The translations under genes and the position numbers were made by a program. The notes below the pieces were generated by a model. That model was given only the letters and a program-made list of their open reading frames with translations. It searched no databases and was not told where the DNA came from. This document shows, piece by piece, positions 1 through 8,021 of a stretch of 64,000 nucleotides of DNA. Position 1 is the stretch's first letter. The number at the start of each line of letters is the position of its first letter. The DNA is from Haemophilus_D parainfluenzae_AD. Its GTDB lineage: Bacteria; Pseudomonadota; Gammaproteobacteria; Enterobacterales; Pasteurellaceae. Where the stretch lies: assembly GCF_001679325.1 (NCBI RefSeq), contig NZ_LZMX01000030.1; one strand, 5' to 3'.

Positions 1-172
1 AACCGAGTTCCAAAACGCTATCTAGTGACCCATTTGATAAATAGTCTTGCAAATGCATCATTAACTTAATATTCATTTTTTGTTGAATTAATGCATGTTC
101 ATCATAGCTATTTAAGGCTTTTTGGAAGGCGTGTTTAATGCGCGATTTATCTACGGAAGTTAATGATTCCAT
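1..172 (-). CDS. bioC: Malonyl-ACP O-methyltransferase BioC, N-terminal part (runs off the window)
   Basis: Reading the minus strand from the ATG at 170-172 gives 57 residues, with SRIKHAFQKAL near the N-terminus and VLELG at the window edge. The latter is the beginning of the SAM-binding motif I of class I methyltransferases. BioC methylates malonyl-ACP so that fatty-acid synthesis can build the pimeloyl chain of biotin. The start lies inside the 3' end of bioG (13-base overlap), so the two are probably translationally coupled. The gene is cut only by the window edge. The call rests on the N-terminal sequence and on being next to bioG, bioF and bioA. Confidence 0.85.
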   Translation of the reverse strand, partial: MESLTSVDKSRIKHAFQKALNSYDEHALIQQKMNIKLMMHLQDYLSNGSLDSVLELG

Positions 173-807
173 AATGCCGACCAGTGGGTAAATCTTGAAA
201 ACACATAATGCTCACCTTCTATTTCCTGAACCGCACAACGCGATGCCCAATATTGGTGCTGATTAGCTGGTATAAAAATTTTATCGCGAGAACTAATCCA
301 TGTATTTGTCCAGTGAATAAGATCTGTGCGTTTATCTTGCTGAATCATCGCAAAAAGTGCGGTGAGTTCTTGATGAATTTCGTTAAATGGTCGTGCAGAA
401 AATTGTTGATAACGTTCAAAAGATACTTTATCACCACAGATTCTACGTTCAAACTTTGAACGAGTATTTTCTGCGAGATTCTCTAGCGTACCTTTAAAAA
501 TAGCGTAAGGAATACCGAAGCTATCATCACAAGGTAAACCTGTACCATTCACTGCTGTTGCAGATTGTAAGGTAATTCCTTGTAATACTCGCTCTGCCAC
601 CCAAATCCCCATTGACCATGCAACTACACGAATTTGCTGATAAGCAGAAAAATCAAAATCTAACGTCAAATCTTGATAATCGTAGCAAATTAATAAATTG
701 TGATTTGTTGGCAAAATCAAATGAGCCACAGCATCAAGAGGTGTCCCCCAACCAGCAAAATAAACTATTAAATGCTCACCTTGATGATCATAAAATTTCG
801 TTTTCAC
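160..807 (-). CDS. bioG: Pimeloyl-[ACP] methyl ester esterase BioG (DUF452 family)
   Basis: This 215-residue alpha/beta-hydrolase has an oxyanion-type FAGWGTP motif near residue 20, a nucleophile elbow AWSMG with Ser65, and a likely catalytic His near residue 200 (GEH) close to the C-terminus. BioG demethylates pimeloyl-ACP methyl ester, ending chain elongation and committing pimeloyl-ACP to biotin; it replaces BioH in Haemophilus and several other genera. It lies between bioF and bioC in one leftward operon, 9 bases after bioF and overlapping bioC by 13 bases. The short size and lack of a signal peptide fit a cytoplasmic enzyme. Confidence 0.88.
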   Translation of the reverse strand: MKTKFYDHQGEHLIVYFAGWGTPLDAVAHLILPTNHNLLICYDYQDLTLDFDFSAYQQIRVVAWSMGIWVAERVLQGITLQSATAVNGTGLPCDDSFGIPYAIFKGTLENLAENTRSKFERRICGDKVSFERYQQFSARPFNEIHQELTALFAMIQQDKRTDLIHWTNTWISSRDKIFIPANQHQYWASRCAVQEIEGEHYVFSRFTHWSALWNH

Positions 808-816
808 ATTATTTCC

Positions 817-1959
817 TTATAAGCATGCCACAAACTGTTTTACTTCATCCATTGTCATATCTGCCGTCAAAGATAATCGTATTCTGGATGTACCTTTTGG
901 TACTGTCGGTGGTCTAATCGGCAAGCAATAATAACCTTGCTCTTGCAGAGTTTTCGCCTTAGCAAGGGTTGCTTCGTTCTCACCTAAAATATAGGGAACG
1001 ATGCAAGTTTGGCTTGGCATTATTTGCGTTCTATGCTCCACTTCTTGGCGTAAAAATGCACTTAACTGCTCAAGATGCGTTCTTTCTTTTGAAAGTTGTG
1101 GTAATCGTTCAAAAATAAAATGAGTCCAAGCCACGTTAAACGGCGGAAGTGCGGTTGAAAAAATCAATGGACGCATTTGATTAATCAAACATTCTTTTAA
1201 TATTTGATCACAGACGACATAAGCGCCCATTGAAGCTAAGGCTTTGCCAAAAGTGCCAACCAATAAATCTATATCAGCTATCACATTAGCTCGTTCGGCA
1301 ATACCTAATCCGTTTTTACCGTAAACACCTATTGCATGGGCTTCATCCACATAAAGATAAGTATTTGGAAACTGTTTTTTTAATTGAACAAGATAGTTCA
1401 AATCAACTACATCGCCATCCATACTAAAAACCGATTCCGTTACAATAAAAGTGCGGTCAAATTTTCCGGCATTTTTTTCGAGCAGATTCTTTAGATGTTC
1501 ATAATCATTATGACGATAACGAAAGAACTCACATTGGCTTAAACGAATACCATCAATCATACTGGCATGCACTAATTTATCTGCCAAAATTAAACTTTTT
1601 GTTGTCGTCAACGCCGGTAAAATACCAAGATTGGCGTGATAGCCACTGTTAAATAATAAAACGCTTTCTCGTTGGAAACGTTGAGCAATAAGCTGCTCAA
1701 GATCGGTATAAACAGGAAAATTTCCCGTTAATAAACGAGACGAAGAACTGGTAAAAGAAGGAAAATTATCGCCATATTGCTGTAAAAAAGACTGGCGCAA
1801 GTTTTCATTCGATGCCAAACCTAAATAATCATTCGATGACATATTCAACATTTTGCAATTTTCTCGCATAATATATCGTCCTTGATGAACTAAATCTGGA
1901 ATTGAACGATATTGATTTTGTGCGCTAAGCTGTTCCAGTTGCTGTTTGAAAGCATCCAT
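817..1959 (-). CDS. bioF: 8-amino-7-oxononanoate synthase (BioF)
   Basis: This is a 380-residue fold-type I PLP enzyme of the alpha-oxoamine synthase family. It carries the SSNDYLGLA motif near residue 41, the DEAH segment near 205, and the PLP-binding Lys in GTFGKA (Lys239). It condenses pimeloyl-ACP with L-alanine to form KAPA, the first step of biotin ring assembly. The length is typical of the family. It lies 8 bases downstream of bioA and directly upstream of bioG, so the genes are almost certainly co-transcribed. No defect is visible. Confidence 0.95.
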   Translation of the reverse strand: MDAFKQQLEQLSAQNQYRSIPDLVHQGRYIMRENCKMLNMSSNDYLGLASNENLRQSFLQQYGDNFPSFTSSSSRLLTGNFPVYTDLEQLIAQRFQRESVLLFNSGYHANLGILPALTTTKSLILADKLVHASMIDGIRLSQCEFFRYRHNDYEHLKNLLEKNAGKFDRTFIVTESVFSMDGDVVDLNYLVQLKKQFPNTYLYVDEAHAIGVYGKNGLGIAERANVIADIDLLVGTFGKALASMGAYVVCDQILKECLINQMRPLIFSTALPPFNVAWTHFIFERLPQLSKERTHLEQLSAFLRQEVEHRTQIMPSQTCIVPYILGENEATLAKAKTLQEQGYYCLPIRPPTVPKGTSRIRLSLTADMTMDEVKQFVACL

Positions 1960-1967
1960 TTTTTATC

Positions 1968-3260
1968 CTAATGTTCATATTCCTGAGTTAAAGCCAGAAT
2001 CATGCCTTCCGTTAATTTCTGAAGTTCATCATCTTTAATCACAAATGGTGGCATCACATAAACCAATTTTCCGAAAGGTCGAATCCAAACACCTTGTTCC
2101 ACAAAACGTGGGACTAAAGTTTTCATATTTACCGCACTTTTCATTTCAACCACCCCAATCGCCCCTAATACGCGAACTTCTTTGACATAATCTTTTTTAG
2201 CTAAAGGCAAAAGTTGTTGTTTTAAGGAAGACTCAATTCGCTGAATATTTTGCAGCCAAGGGCTTTCCAATAATAAACGGATAGATTCTGCCGCAATTGC
2301 ACAGGCCAACGGGTTTGCCATAAAAGTGGGTCCGTGCATAAAGCATTTAGCCTCACCGCCACAAATAGTTTTCGCGATTTCAGTGGTCGTAATGGTTGCA
2401 GATAAAGTTAAATAACCACCTGTTAAGGCTTTACCGATACACATAATATCTGGCGAAATTCCAGCATGCTCGGCAGCAAATAATTTCCCTGTACGGCCAA
2501 AACCCGTGGCAATTTCATCAAAAATTAGCAATACACCATATTGTTTACAAAGCGCTTGTGCTTTCACTAAATAAGTTGGCGAATAAAAATACATACCGCC
2601 CGCGCCTTGCACCACAGGCTCTAAAATAAGTGCGGCAATTTCGCTACCTTTTTTCTTAAGTAAATCAGCTAAAGGTTCAATCGCACTATCATTCCAAGAT
2701 TCATTAAATGGAATATTGGGTTGAGGAAGAAAATATTGTATGGGCAGACTATGATGAAATAAATGATGCATCCCTGTGGTTGGATCACACACTGACATCG
2801 CATTCCAAGTATCACCATGATAACCAGAACGGATGGTAGCGAATTTTTGCCGTTGTACTTCCCCTTTAGCGTGCTGATATTGAATAGCCATTTTCATCGC
2901 CACTTCCACAGCAACAGAACCACTATCAGCAAAAAAGATCTTATCTAAGCTATTTGGCAAAATTTTTACCAATAATTGAGCTAATTCCACCGCAGGTTCG
3001 TGGGTAAATCCTCCAAACATAATATGGCTCATTTTTGCCAACTGATTCTGTGCAGCCGCATTTAAACGAGGGTGATTATAACCATGTAACGCCGCCCACC
3101 AAGAAGACATGCCATCAATCAAACGACGACCATCTTTTAAGGTTATCATCACGCCATCTGCACGTTCTACCGCATAAAGCGGCATATCAGAAGAAACTGA
3201 AGAATAAGGATGCCAAATATGTTGTGTATCAAGCGCTAAAAGTGATTGTTCATCCATCAT
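1968..3260 (-). CDS. bioA: Adenosylmethionine-8-amino-7-oxononanoate aminotransferase (BioA)
   Basis: This 430-residue class III aminotransferase has an N-terminal WHPYSS motif, MSSWW near residue 51, FDEIATGFGRTG near 247-258, and the PLP Schiff-base Lys in IGKALTGG (Lys277). It converts KAPA to DAPA, using S-adenosylmethionine as amino donor. It is first of the bio genes and starts 17 bases after the lolC stop, so it is probably read from a promoter upstream of lolC or of the dehydrogenase. No BirA-type operator was recognised in the short spacer. Confidence 0.95.
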   Translation of the reverse strand: MMDEQSLLALDTQHIWHPYSSVSSDMPLYAVERADGVMITLKDGRRLIDGMSSWWAALHGYNHPRLNAAAQNQLAKMSHIMFGGFTHEPAVELAQLLVKILPNSLDKIFFADSGSVAVEVAMKMAIQYQHAKGEVQRQKFATIRSGYHGDTWNAMSVCDPTTGMHHLFHHSLPIQYFLPQPNIPFNESWNDSAIEPLADLLKKKGSEIAALILEPVVQGAGGMYFYSPTYLVKAQALCKQYGVLLIFDEIATGFGRTGKLFAAEHAGISPDIMCIGKALTGGYLTLSATITTTEIAKTICGGEAKCFMHGPTFMANPLACAIAAESIRLLLESPWLQNIQRIESSLKQQLLPLAKKDYVKEVRVLGAIGVVEMKSAVNMKTLVPRFVEQGVWIRPFGKLVYVMPPFVIKDDELQKLTEGMILALTQEYEH

Positions 3261-3277
3261 TTATTTACCATTAAAAC

Positions 3278-4459
3278 TTATTCGTATCTCAAGGCGGCGG
3301 CAGGTTCTACTTTTGCCGCACGATAAGCGGGGTAAAGTGTAGAAAGTAAAGAAAGCAACAGCGAAAATCCTATGACAAAAATCATTTGAATAAAAGACAA
3401 TTCTGTCGGCAAGAAAACGCCGTTCGGATTGACCGCACTTAAAATTGCCCCAAGGTTTAGGGTGATTAATACGCCCAGTACAGCACCAATCAATGTGCCC
3501 ACGAGCCCCACCAATAAACCTTGATAAATAAAGATCGAACGCACTTGTGATTTAGTCACACCTTGCGTTTGCAAAATGGCAATTTCCCCTTGTTTATCCA
3601 CCACCATTAAACTTAATGAAGTCACGATATTGGAAATTGCAACAACGATAATTAAACTAATCAACAAGCCCATCATATTTTTTTCCATACGAACTGCTTG
3701 GAAAAACTCCCCTTTTTGGACACGCCAATCGTTGATATGACTCTCTTTGAAATAGGTTGGCAATTCTGTGATTTGGAAAGGATCATCCAGGAATAAACGA
3801 TAGCCTTGTGCCTCACCTGGCTGAATACGCATTAGGCGACCAATATCGGCTAAATTTGCAAAAACTTCATAACCTGACGCTTCGCCATAATCATAGTAAA
3901 TCTCACTCACCGTAAACAAACGCTGCATCGGCACGCGACCAAATGGGGTATATTGGCTATTTTCCGTAATCATTAAGCGAACTTTATCGCCCACCGCTAA
4001 GCCTAATTTTTGAGCCAGATTATCGCCAATAATTAGCTTAAACTCACCTTGCGGTAAAAGTTGATTAAATTGGCTCGGATCGAAAGCGTCCAGTAAAGGA
4101 TCATCTGAAAAAGACCGAATACCAATCACTTGTCCCGCACTCACGCCTTTTGCCGTTTGAAAAACAACATTTGTCGTATTAATTGGCACGGCTTTTTGCA
4201 CAAAGTGCGGTGTATTTTCAAGCGGTTTTTCTGCCGAAACAGGCGCTTCTTGGCTAACAATCGCGTGTGGAATGCTCGAAAGCACCTGTTGTTTTTGATA
4301 GCCTTCTAATCCATTCATGACAGAAAGCACAATAATCAACGCCATCACACCCAGTACGATGCCAAAGCTTGCCAAATTAGCAACAAGTCGCCCAAAACGA
4401 TCAGCGCTTTTTGCACGCCAATATCGCAGGGCGACATATAAAGAAATAGGTAAATTCAT
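3278..4459 (-). CDS. lolC: LolC/LolE-type lipoprotein-releasing permease subunit
   Basis: A 393-residue inner-membrane protein with a hydrophobic segment near residues 25-50, a large periplasmic domain (about 55-260) and three C-terminal transmembrane segments: the MacB/FtsX layout. The C-terminus carries the ALRYE ending common in LolC/E. The LolCDE complex extracts outer-membrane lipoproteins from the inner membrane and passes them to LolA, which is also encoded in this window. No lolD or lolE follows; biotin genes come next instead. The start overlaps the upstream dehydrogenase stop. Calling it LolC rather than LolE rests on overall resemblance. Confidence 0.85.
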   Translation of the reverse strand: MNLPISLYVALRYWRAKSADRFGRLVANLASFGIVLGVMALIIVLSVMNGLEGYQKQQVLSSIPHAIVSQEAPVSAEKPLENTPHFVQKAVPINTTNVVFQTAKGVSAGQVIGIRSFSDDPLLDAFDPSQFNQLLPQGEFKLIIGDNLAQKLGLAVGDKVRLMITENSQYTPFGRVPMQRLFTVSEIYYDYGEASGYEVFANLADIGRLMRIQPGEAQGYRLFLDDPFQITELPTYFKESHINDWRVQKGEFFQAVRMEKNMMGLLISLIIVVAISNIVTSLSLMVVDKQGEIAILQTQGVTKSQVRSIFIYQGLLVGLVGTLIGAVLGVLITLNLGAILSAVNPNGVFLPTELSFIQMIFVIGFSLLLSLLSTLYPAYRAAKVEPAAALRYE

Positions 4460-5406
4460 TATTTTTGATTTAATTGTTGAACGAAATCTTCAATATTTTG
4501 CGTCACTTTTTTCGTTAGCGTGGTTACCGCGCTATCACTCGCCCAAGCAATATGAGGTGTGATAATTAAATTCGGCATCGTTTTCGCTAATTCAATCAGT
4601 GGATTGTTTTTCTCTGGTGGCTCTTTCACTAACACATCTAATGCGGCACCACCTAATTGTCCTGATTTTAAAGCGTCACAAACTGCTTGCTCGTCAATCA
4701 ATGGACCTCGACCAGTATTGATTAAATACGCACCTTTCTTACAAAGTGACAAGGTTTCTTGGTTGATTAAATTTTTAGTTGTTTCAGTCAATGCACAATG
4801 CAATGTCAGAATATCGGCCTGTTTTAGCACCTCTTCAAAAGGTGTGTAACCTTCACGGCACGTTGTGGCATGTCGATGTTCAGCATAAAGGACTTTCATG
4901 CCTAAAAGTTCGGCTAAACGCCCCACTTCTGTACCTAAACAGCCTTTTCCAAACACGCCTAATGTTGAACCTTTAACATCCGTAATAGGATAATCAAAGT
5001 AGCAGAACTGTTTACTCTCAATCCATTTGCCGGTGATTTGATCGCGTTGCCAACCTGCTAGACTATGTTTTAACGCAAAAATCATCCCCAACACATGCTC
5101 AGGTACTGTCGTTGCAGAATAACCTGTCACATTTTTAACTGCCACGCCCAATTCTTTTGCTGCATCTAAATCTACGTTATTGGTGCCTGTTGCGGTGATA
5201 GCAATGAGTTTTAATTTAGGTAGTTGTTGCAATACCTCGCGACTTAAAATCACTTTACTGGTGATAATAATATCTGCGTCTTTTGCTCGCTCAATGGTTT
5301 GCTCTGCGGAAGTATATTCATACTCTACCCAGTTATGCGGAAAGCTTGGACGAGGAATCGGAATATGTTTTGGAATTGCCGTGCTGTCTAAAAATACGAT
5401 ATTCAT
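4459..5406 (-). CDS. D-isomer-specific 2-hydroxyacid dehydrogenase (glycerate dehydrogenase-like)
   Basis: A 315-residue NAD(P)-dependent dehydrogenase. The Rossmann motif GVFGKGCLG lies near residue 148, the catalytic Arg in NTGRGPLID near 232 and the catalytic His in TPHIAW near 287. These mark the D-lactate/glycerate/phosphoglycerate dehydrogenase superfamily, and the short form without an ACT domain suggests a hydroxypyruvate/glycerate-type reductase. The substrate cannot be set from sequence. It heads the leftward run to lolC and bioABFG and is separated from kdsA by an inverted-USS hairpin. The start has an AAGGAG ribosome site 6 bases upstream. Confidence 0.88.
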   Translation of the reverse strand: MNIVFLDSTAIPKHIPIPRPSFPHNWVEYEYTSAEQTIERAKDADIIITSKVILSREVLQQLPKLKLIAITATGTNNVDLDAAKELGVAVKNVTGYSATTVPEHVLGMIFALKHSLAGWQRDQITGKWIESKQFCYFDYPITDVKGSTLGVFGKGCLGTEVGRLAELLGMKVLYAEHRHATTCREGYTPFEEVLKQADILTLHCALTETTKNLINQETLSLCKKGAYLINTGRGPLIDEQAVCDALKSGQLGGAALDVLVKEPPEKNNPLIELAKTMPNLIITPHIAWASDSAVTTLTKKVTQNIEDFVQQLNQK

Positions 5407-5428
5407 TGTTTTCTCCTTTTACAGAACA

Positions 5429-5467
5429 AAAGTGCGGTCAAAAACAACGCTGTTTTCAACCGCACTT
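5429..5467 (-). terminator. Inverted-USS hairpin between kdsA and the dehydrogenase gene
   Basis: AAAGTGCGGT and ACCGCACTT are head to head around an inner stem of AAAACA and TGTTTT. This long hairpin lies just after the kdsA stop, so it probably ends or attenuates kdsA transcription. It also sits upstream of the next leftward gene. Confidence 0.65.
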
Positions 5468-5472
5468 CTCTA

Positions 5473-6327
5473 TTAGATAGATGTATCTAATTCAGGGAAA
5501 GACTTCACTAAATCATCAATGGCTTTCATCTGTGAGACAAAACCTTCTAATGCTGAAAGAGGCAATGCAGAAGGGCCATCACATTTTGCTTGGTTTGGAT
5601 TTGGGTGAGCTTCTAAGAATAAGCCTGCAATGCCAATTGCTAAACCAGAACGGGCTAATTCGGTCACTTGTTCACGACGACCACCTGAAGCGGCACCAAA
5701 CGGATCTCGGCATTGTAATGAATGAGTCACGTCAAAAATAACTGGGCTGCCTTTAGACACTTTTTTCATCACGCCAAAGCCTAACATATCCACCACTAAA
5801 TTATCATAACCGAAATTTGAACCGCGATCACAAAGGATGATTTTATCGTTACCACATTCTTCAAACTTATCGACGATGTTCCCCATTTGACCTGGGCTTA
5901 AGAATTGTGGTTTTTTCACATTAATCACTGCGCCCGTTTTTGCCATCGCTTCGACTAAATCAGTTTGACGAGCTAAGAATGCCGGTAACTGAATCACATC
6001 CACCACATCAGCAACAGGCTGACATTGATAAATTTCGTGCACATCGGTAATTACTTTCACGCCAAAGGTTTCTTTTATCTCTTGGAAAATTTTTAAACCT
6101 TCTTCCATGCCTGGACCACGGTAAGAATGAATTGAAGAACGGTTAGCTTTATCGAAAGATGCCTTAAAAACATAAGGAACGCCTAACTTTTCAGTCACTT
6201 TCACGTAAGCTTCACAAACTTGCATCGCCATATCGCGACTTTCAAGCACGTTCATCCCGCCGAAAAGCACAAAGGGTTTGTCATTTGCGACATCAATATT
6301 GCCAATTTTTACAATTTTATTTTGCAT
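5473..6327 (-). CDS. kdsA: 3-deoxy-8-phosphooctulonate synthase (KDO-8-P synthase)
   Basis: A 284-residue TIM-barrel DAHP/KDO-8-P synthase family enzyme. It shows FVLFGGMNVLES at the N-terminus, the substrate-site KASFDKANRSS near residue 55, VKKPQFLSPGQM near 137 and the DVTHSLQ segment near 198. It condenses phosphoenolpyruvate with arabinose 5-phosphate to make KDO-8-P for lipooligosaccharide. The other two enzymes of this branch, KdsD and KdsC, are at 20.7-22.2 kb in this window. It follows the SirB1-type gene by 12 bases, suggesting one transcript with prmC and prfA. Confidence 0.96.
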   Translation of the reverse strand: MQNKIVKIGNIDVANDKPFVLFGGMNVLESRDMAMQVCEAYVKVTEKLGVPYVFKASFDKANRSSIHSYRGPGMEEGLKIFQEIKETFGVKVITDVHEIYQCQPVADVVDVIQLPAFLARQTDLVEAMAKTGAVINVKKPQFLSPGQMGNIVDKFEECGNDKIILCDRGSNFGYDNLVVDMLGFGVMKKVSKGSPVIFDVTHSLQCRDPFGAASGGRREQVTELARSGLAIGIAGLFLEAHPNPNQAKCDGPSALPLSALEGFVSQMKAIDDLVKSFPELDTSI

Positions 6328-6339
6328 AATATTTCCTTT

Positions 6340-7143
6340 TTAATGGATGGACTTGGCATCTTTCAATGCTTCGCCTTTCAGTTCTAAAAGTTGAGTTTTT
6401 AACAGAGAAGAAGTGGGATCATTCGGACATTGATCCACAAAATATTCCAAATCCTCAATGGCTGAAGGATAAGCGCCCATTTGCGCCAACACTAAGCCAC
6501 GATCGCGAATATCGTAAGGATCTTTTCTTCCCGCTAACAAGAATTGGATATAATTAAAAGCCAAATCGTTTTGTTCTTCACGAATTAAGGCATTCTTGGC
6601 GAGCTGATGGAAACGTGCGGTAAGCATCGGAATATCTGCTCGAGCTAAATCTTCCGGTTGAATTTGAGCCCCAAAACCAAAAGCACCTTCATAAAGCTTT
6701 TTCAATTCATCCACTGAAATATATTTTCCGCTCCAAGGATCAATAAACGCCACTTCACCATCGACTTCTGCACGTAAAATCAGTTGGGTCGGGAAATTCA
6801 CGGGATAAATCGGCAATTTTAAACTTGCTGCCAAATAAAGTATTAAGGCGCCAAGGCTCACTGGCATGCCTTCACGTTCTTCTAAAATATACGGAAGGTA
6901 TAAATTGCGAGCATAGAAATAATTATCCGCATCGCAATGAAATCCCCAATCACCGTAAAATAGCTGTAATAATTGGTGAATTTTAGCTTTATCATCCCAT
7001 TCTTCTGGAATAGCTTGGCGAGCTTTACGCACTAAACTCCCCACGAGCCCTCTTATACGAGGCTCATCAAGTTGCTCTTTCTCACAAATGCTCAGATAAA
7101 AATGAGTCAGTTCAGCATACAAGGCTTTTTGATCGTATTTCAT
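6340..7143 (-). CDS. SirB1-family protein: transglutaminase-like plus tetratricopeptide region
   Basis: A 267-residue cytoplasmic protein with an N-terminal transglutaminase-like domain containing EEREGMPVSLGAL near residues 88-100 and a C-terminal TPR-like segment (DIRDRGLVLAQMG onward). Relatives are commonly linked to prfA-prmC, as here, but the biochemical role is not established. The longest reading begins at a TTG 12 bases upstream; I prefer the ATG at 7143, which overlaps the prmC stop as TAATG. It is followed by kdsA after 12 bases. Confidence 0.82.
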   Translation of the reverse strand: MKYDQKALYAELTHFYLSICEKEQLDEPRIRGLVGSLVRKARQAIPEEWDDKAKIHQLLQLFYGDWGFHCDADNYFYARNLYLPYILEEREGMPVSLGALILYLAASLKLPIYPVNFPTQLILRAEVDGEVAFIDPWSGKYISVDELKKLYEGAFGFGAQIQPEDLARADIPMLTARFHQLAKNALIREEQNDLAFNYIQFLLAGRKDPYDIRDRGLVLAQMGAYPSAIEDLEYFVDQCPNDPTSSLLKTQLLELKGEALKDAKSIH

Positions 7144-8021
7144 TACCGCTTCCAATATCCCAATGTTACGCGCTCATTGTCGCCATAATCCCGTATGGTT
7201 GCAACCCCTTGCCAATGATTTTGCCAGAAAATTGACCGCACTTCTTCGCCCTGTTTCCAACCGTGTTCTAACAATAAATAACCACCATCATTTAAATGTA
7301 CTGGCGCATACTCAATAAGATGACGTAAATCAGCTAAACCGTTTTCGCCCGCCACCAACGCTGAACGAGGCTCGAAACGCACATCACCTTGGAAAAGATG
7401 CTCATCGGCTTCATTGATATAAGGTGGATTACTGACGATAATATCAAACTGCCCTTCAACATTTTCGAACCAACGACTCTGTAAAAATTGTACCTTGAGC
7501 TGATTTTTTTCTGCATTGGATTGCGCTAATTTGACGACTTCTGGCATTAAATCAACACCAATAACATCTAATTGAATATTCTTTTTTTGACAAATAGGAG
7601 AAAGCTCAGAAGCCAACGCCAACGCAATGGCGCCAGTGCCAGTTCCGAGATCGAGAATACGAAAGTGCGGTGGATTTTCTTCCAGTTTTTCTAACGCAAT
7701 TTGTAATGCTTTTTCTACGAGAATTTCGGTATCGGGGCGAGGAATTAATGTTCCTTCAGACACATTTAAAGGCAAGGACCAGAATTCTTTTTCACCGAGG
7801 ATATAAGCGATAGGTTCGCCTTTTAAACGACGATCTAAAAGTGCGGTCAATTTTAACCGCACTTTTTCATCAATTTCCGTTTCATCGAAAGCTAAAATTT
7901 GTGTTCTCGATTTGCCCGTTGCGTGTTGCAATAGCACTAACGCATCAACTTTGCCATTCTCTGTCGGATTTACCTGATTTAAGGCTTGCGCAGCATCGGC
8001 AAGCCATTGTTGATAGGTCAT
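7143..8021 (-). CDS. prmC: Peptide chain release factor N5-glutamine methyltransferase PrmC (HemK)
   Basis: A 292-residue SAM-dependent methyltransferase with the cofactor motif DLGTGTGA (residues 124-131) and the catalytic NPPY tetrad (198-201). It methylates the Gln of the GGQ motif in RF1 and RF2. It follows prfA, which encodes one of its substrates, with adjoining stop and start codons. An inverted pair of uptake signals (7837-7866) is embedded within the coding sequence around residues 53-62, so this stretch encodes VRLKLTALL while forming a strong RNA hairpin. Confidence 0.95.
   Translation of the reverse strand: MTYQQWLADAAQALNQVNPTENGKVDALVLLQHATGKSRTQILAFDETEIDEKVRLKLTALLDRRLKGEPIAYILGEKEFWSLPLNVSEGTLIPRPDTEILVEKALQIALEKLEENPPHFRILDLGTGTGAIALALASELSPICQKKNIQLDVIGVDLMPEVVKLAQSNAEKNQLKVQFLQSRWFENVEGQFDIIVSNPPYINEADEHLFQGDVRFEPRSALVAGENGLADLRHLIEYAPVHLNDGGYLLLEHGWKQGEEVRSIFWQNHWQGVATIRDYGDNERVTLGYWKR
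7837..7866 (-). repeat. Inverted USS pair inside prmC
   Basis: AAAAGTGCGGT (7837-7847) faces ACCGCACTTTT (7856-7866), an 11-bp perfect stem with an 8-base loop. It looks like the terminators of this genome but lies inside an intact open frame early in prmC. Confidence 0.9.
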
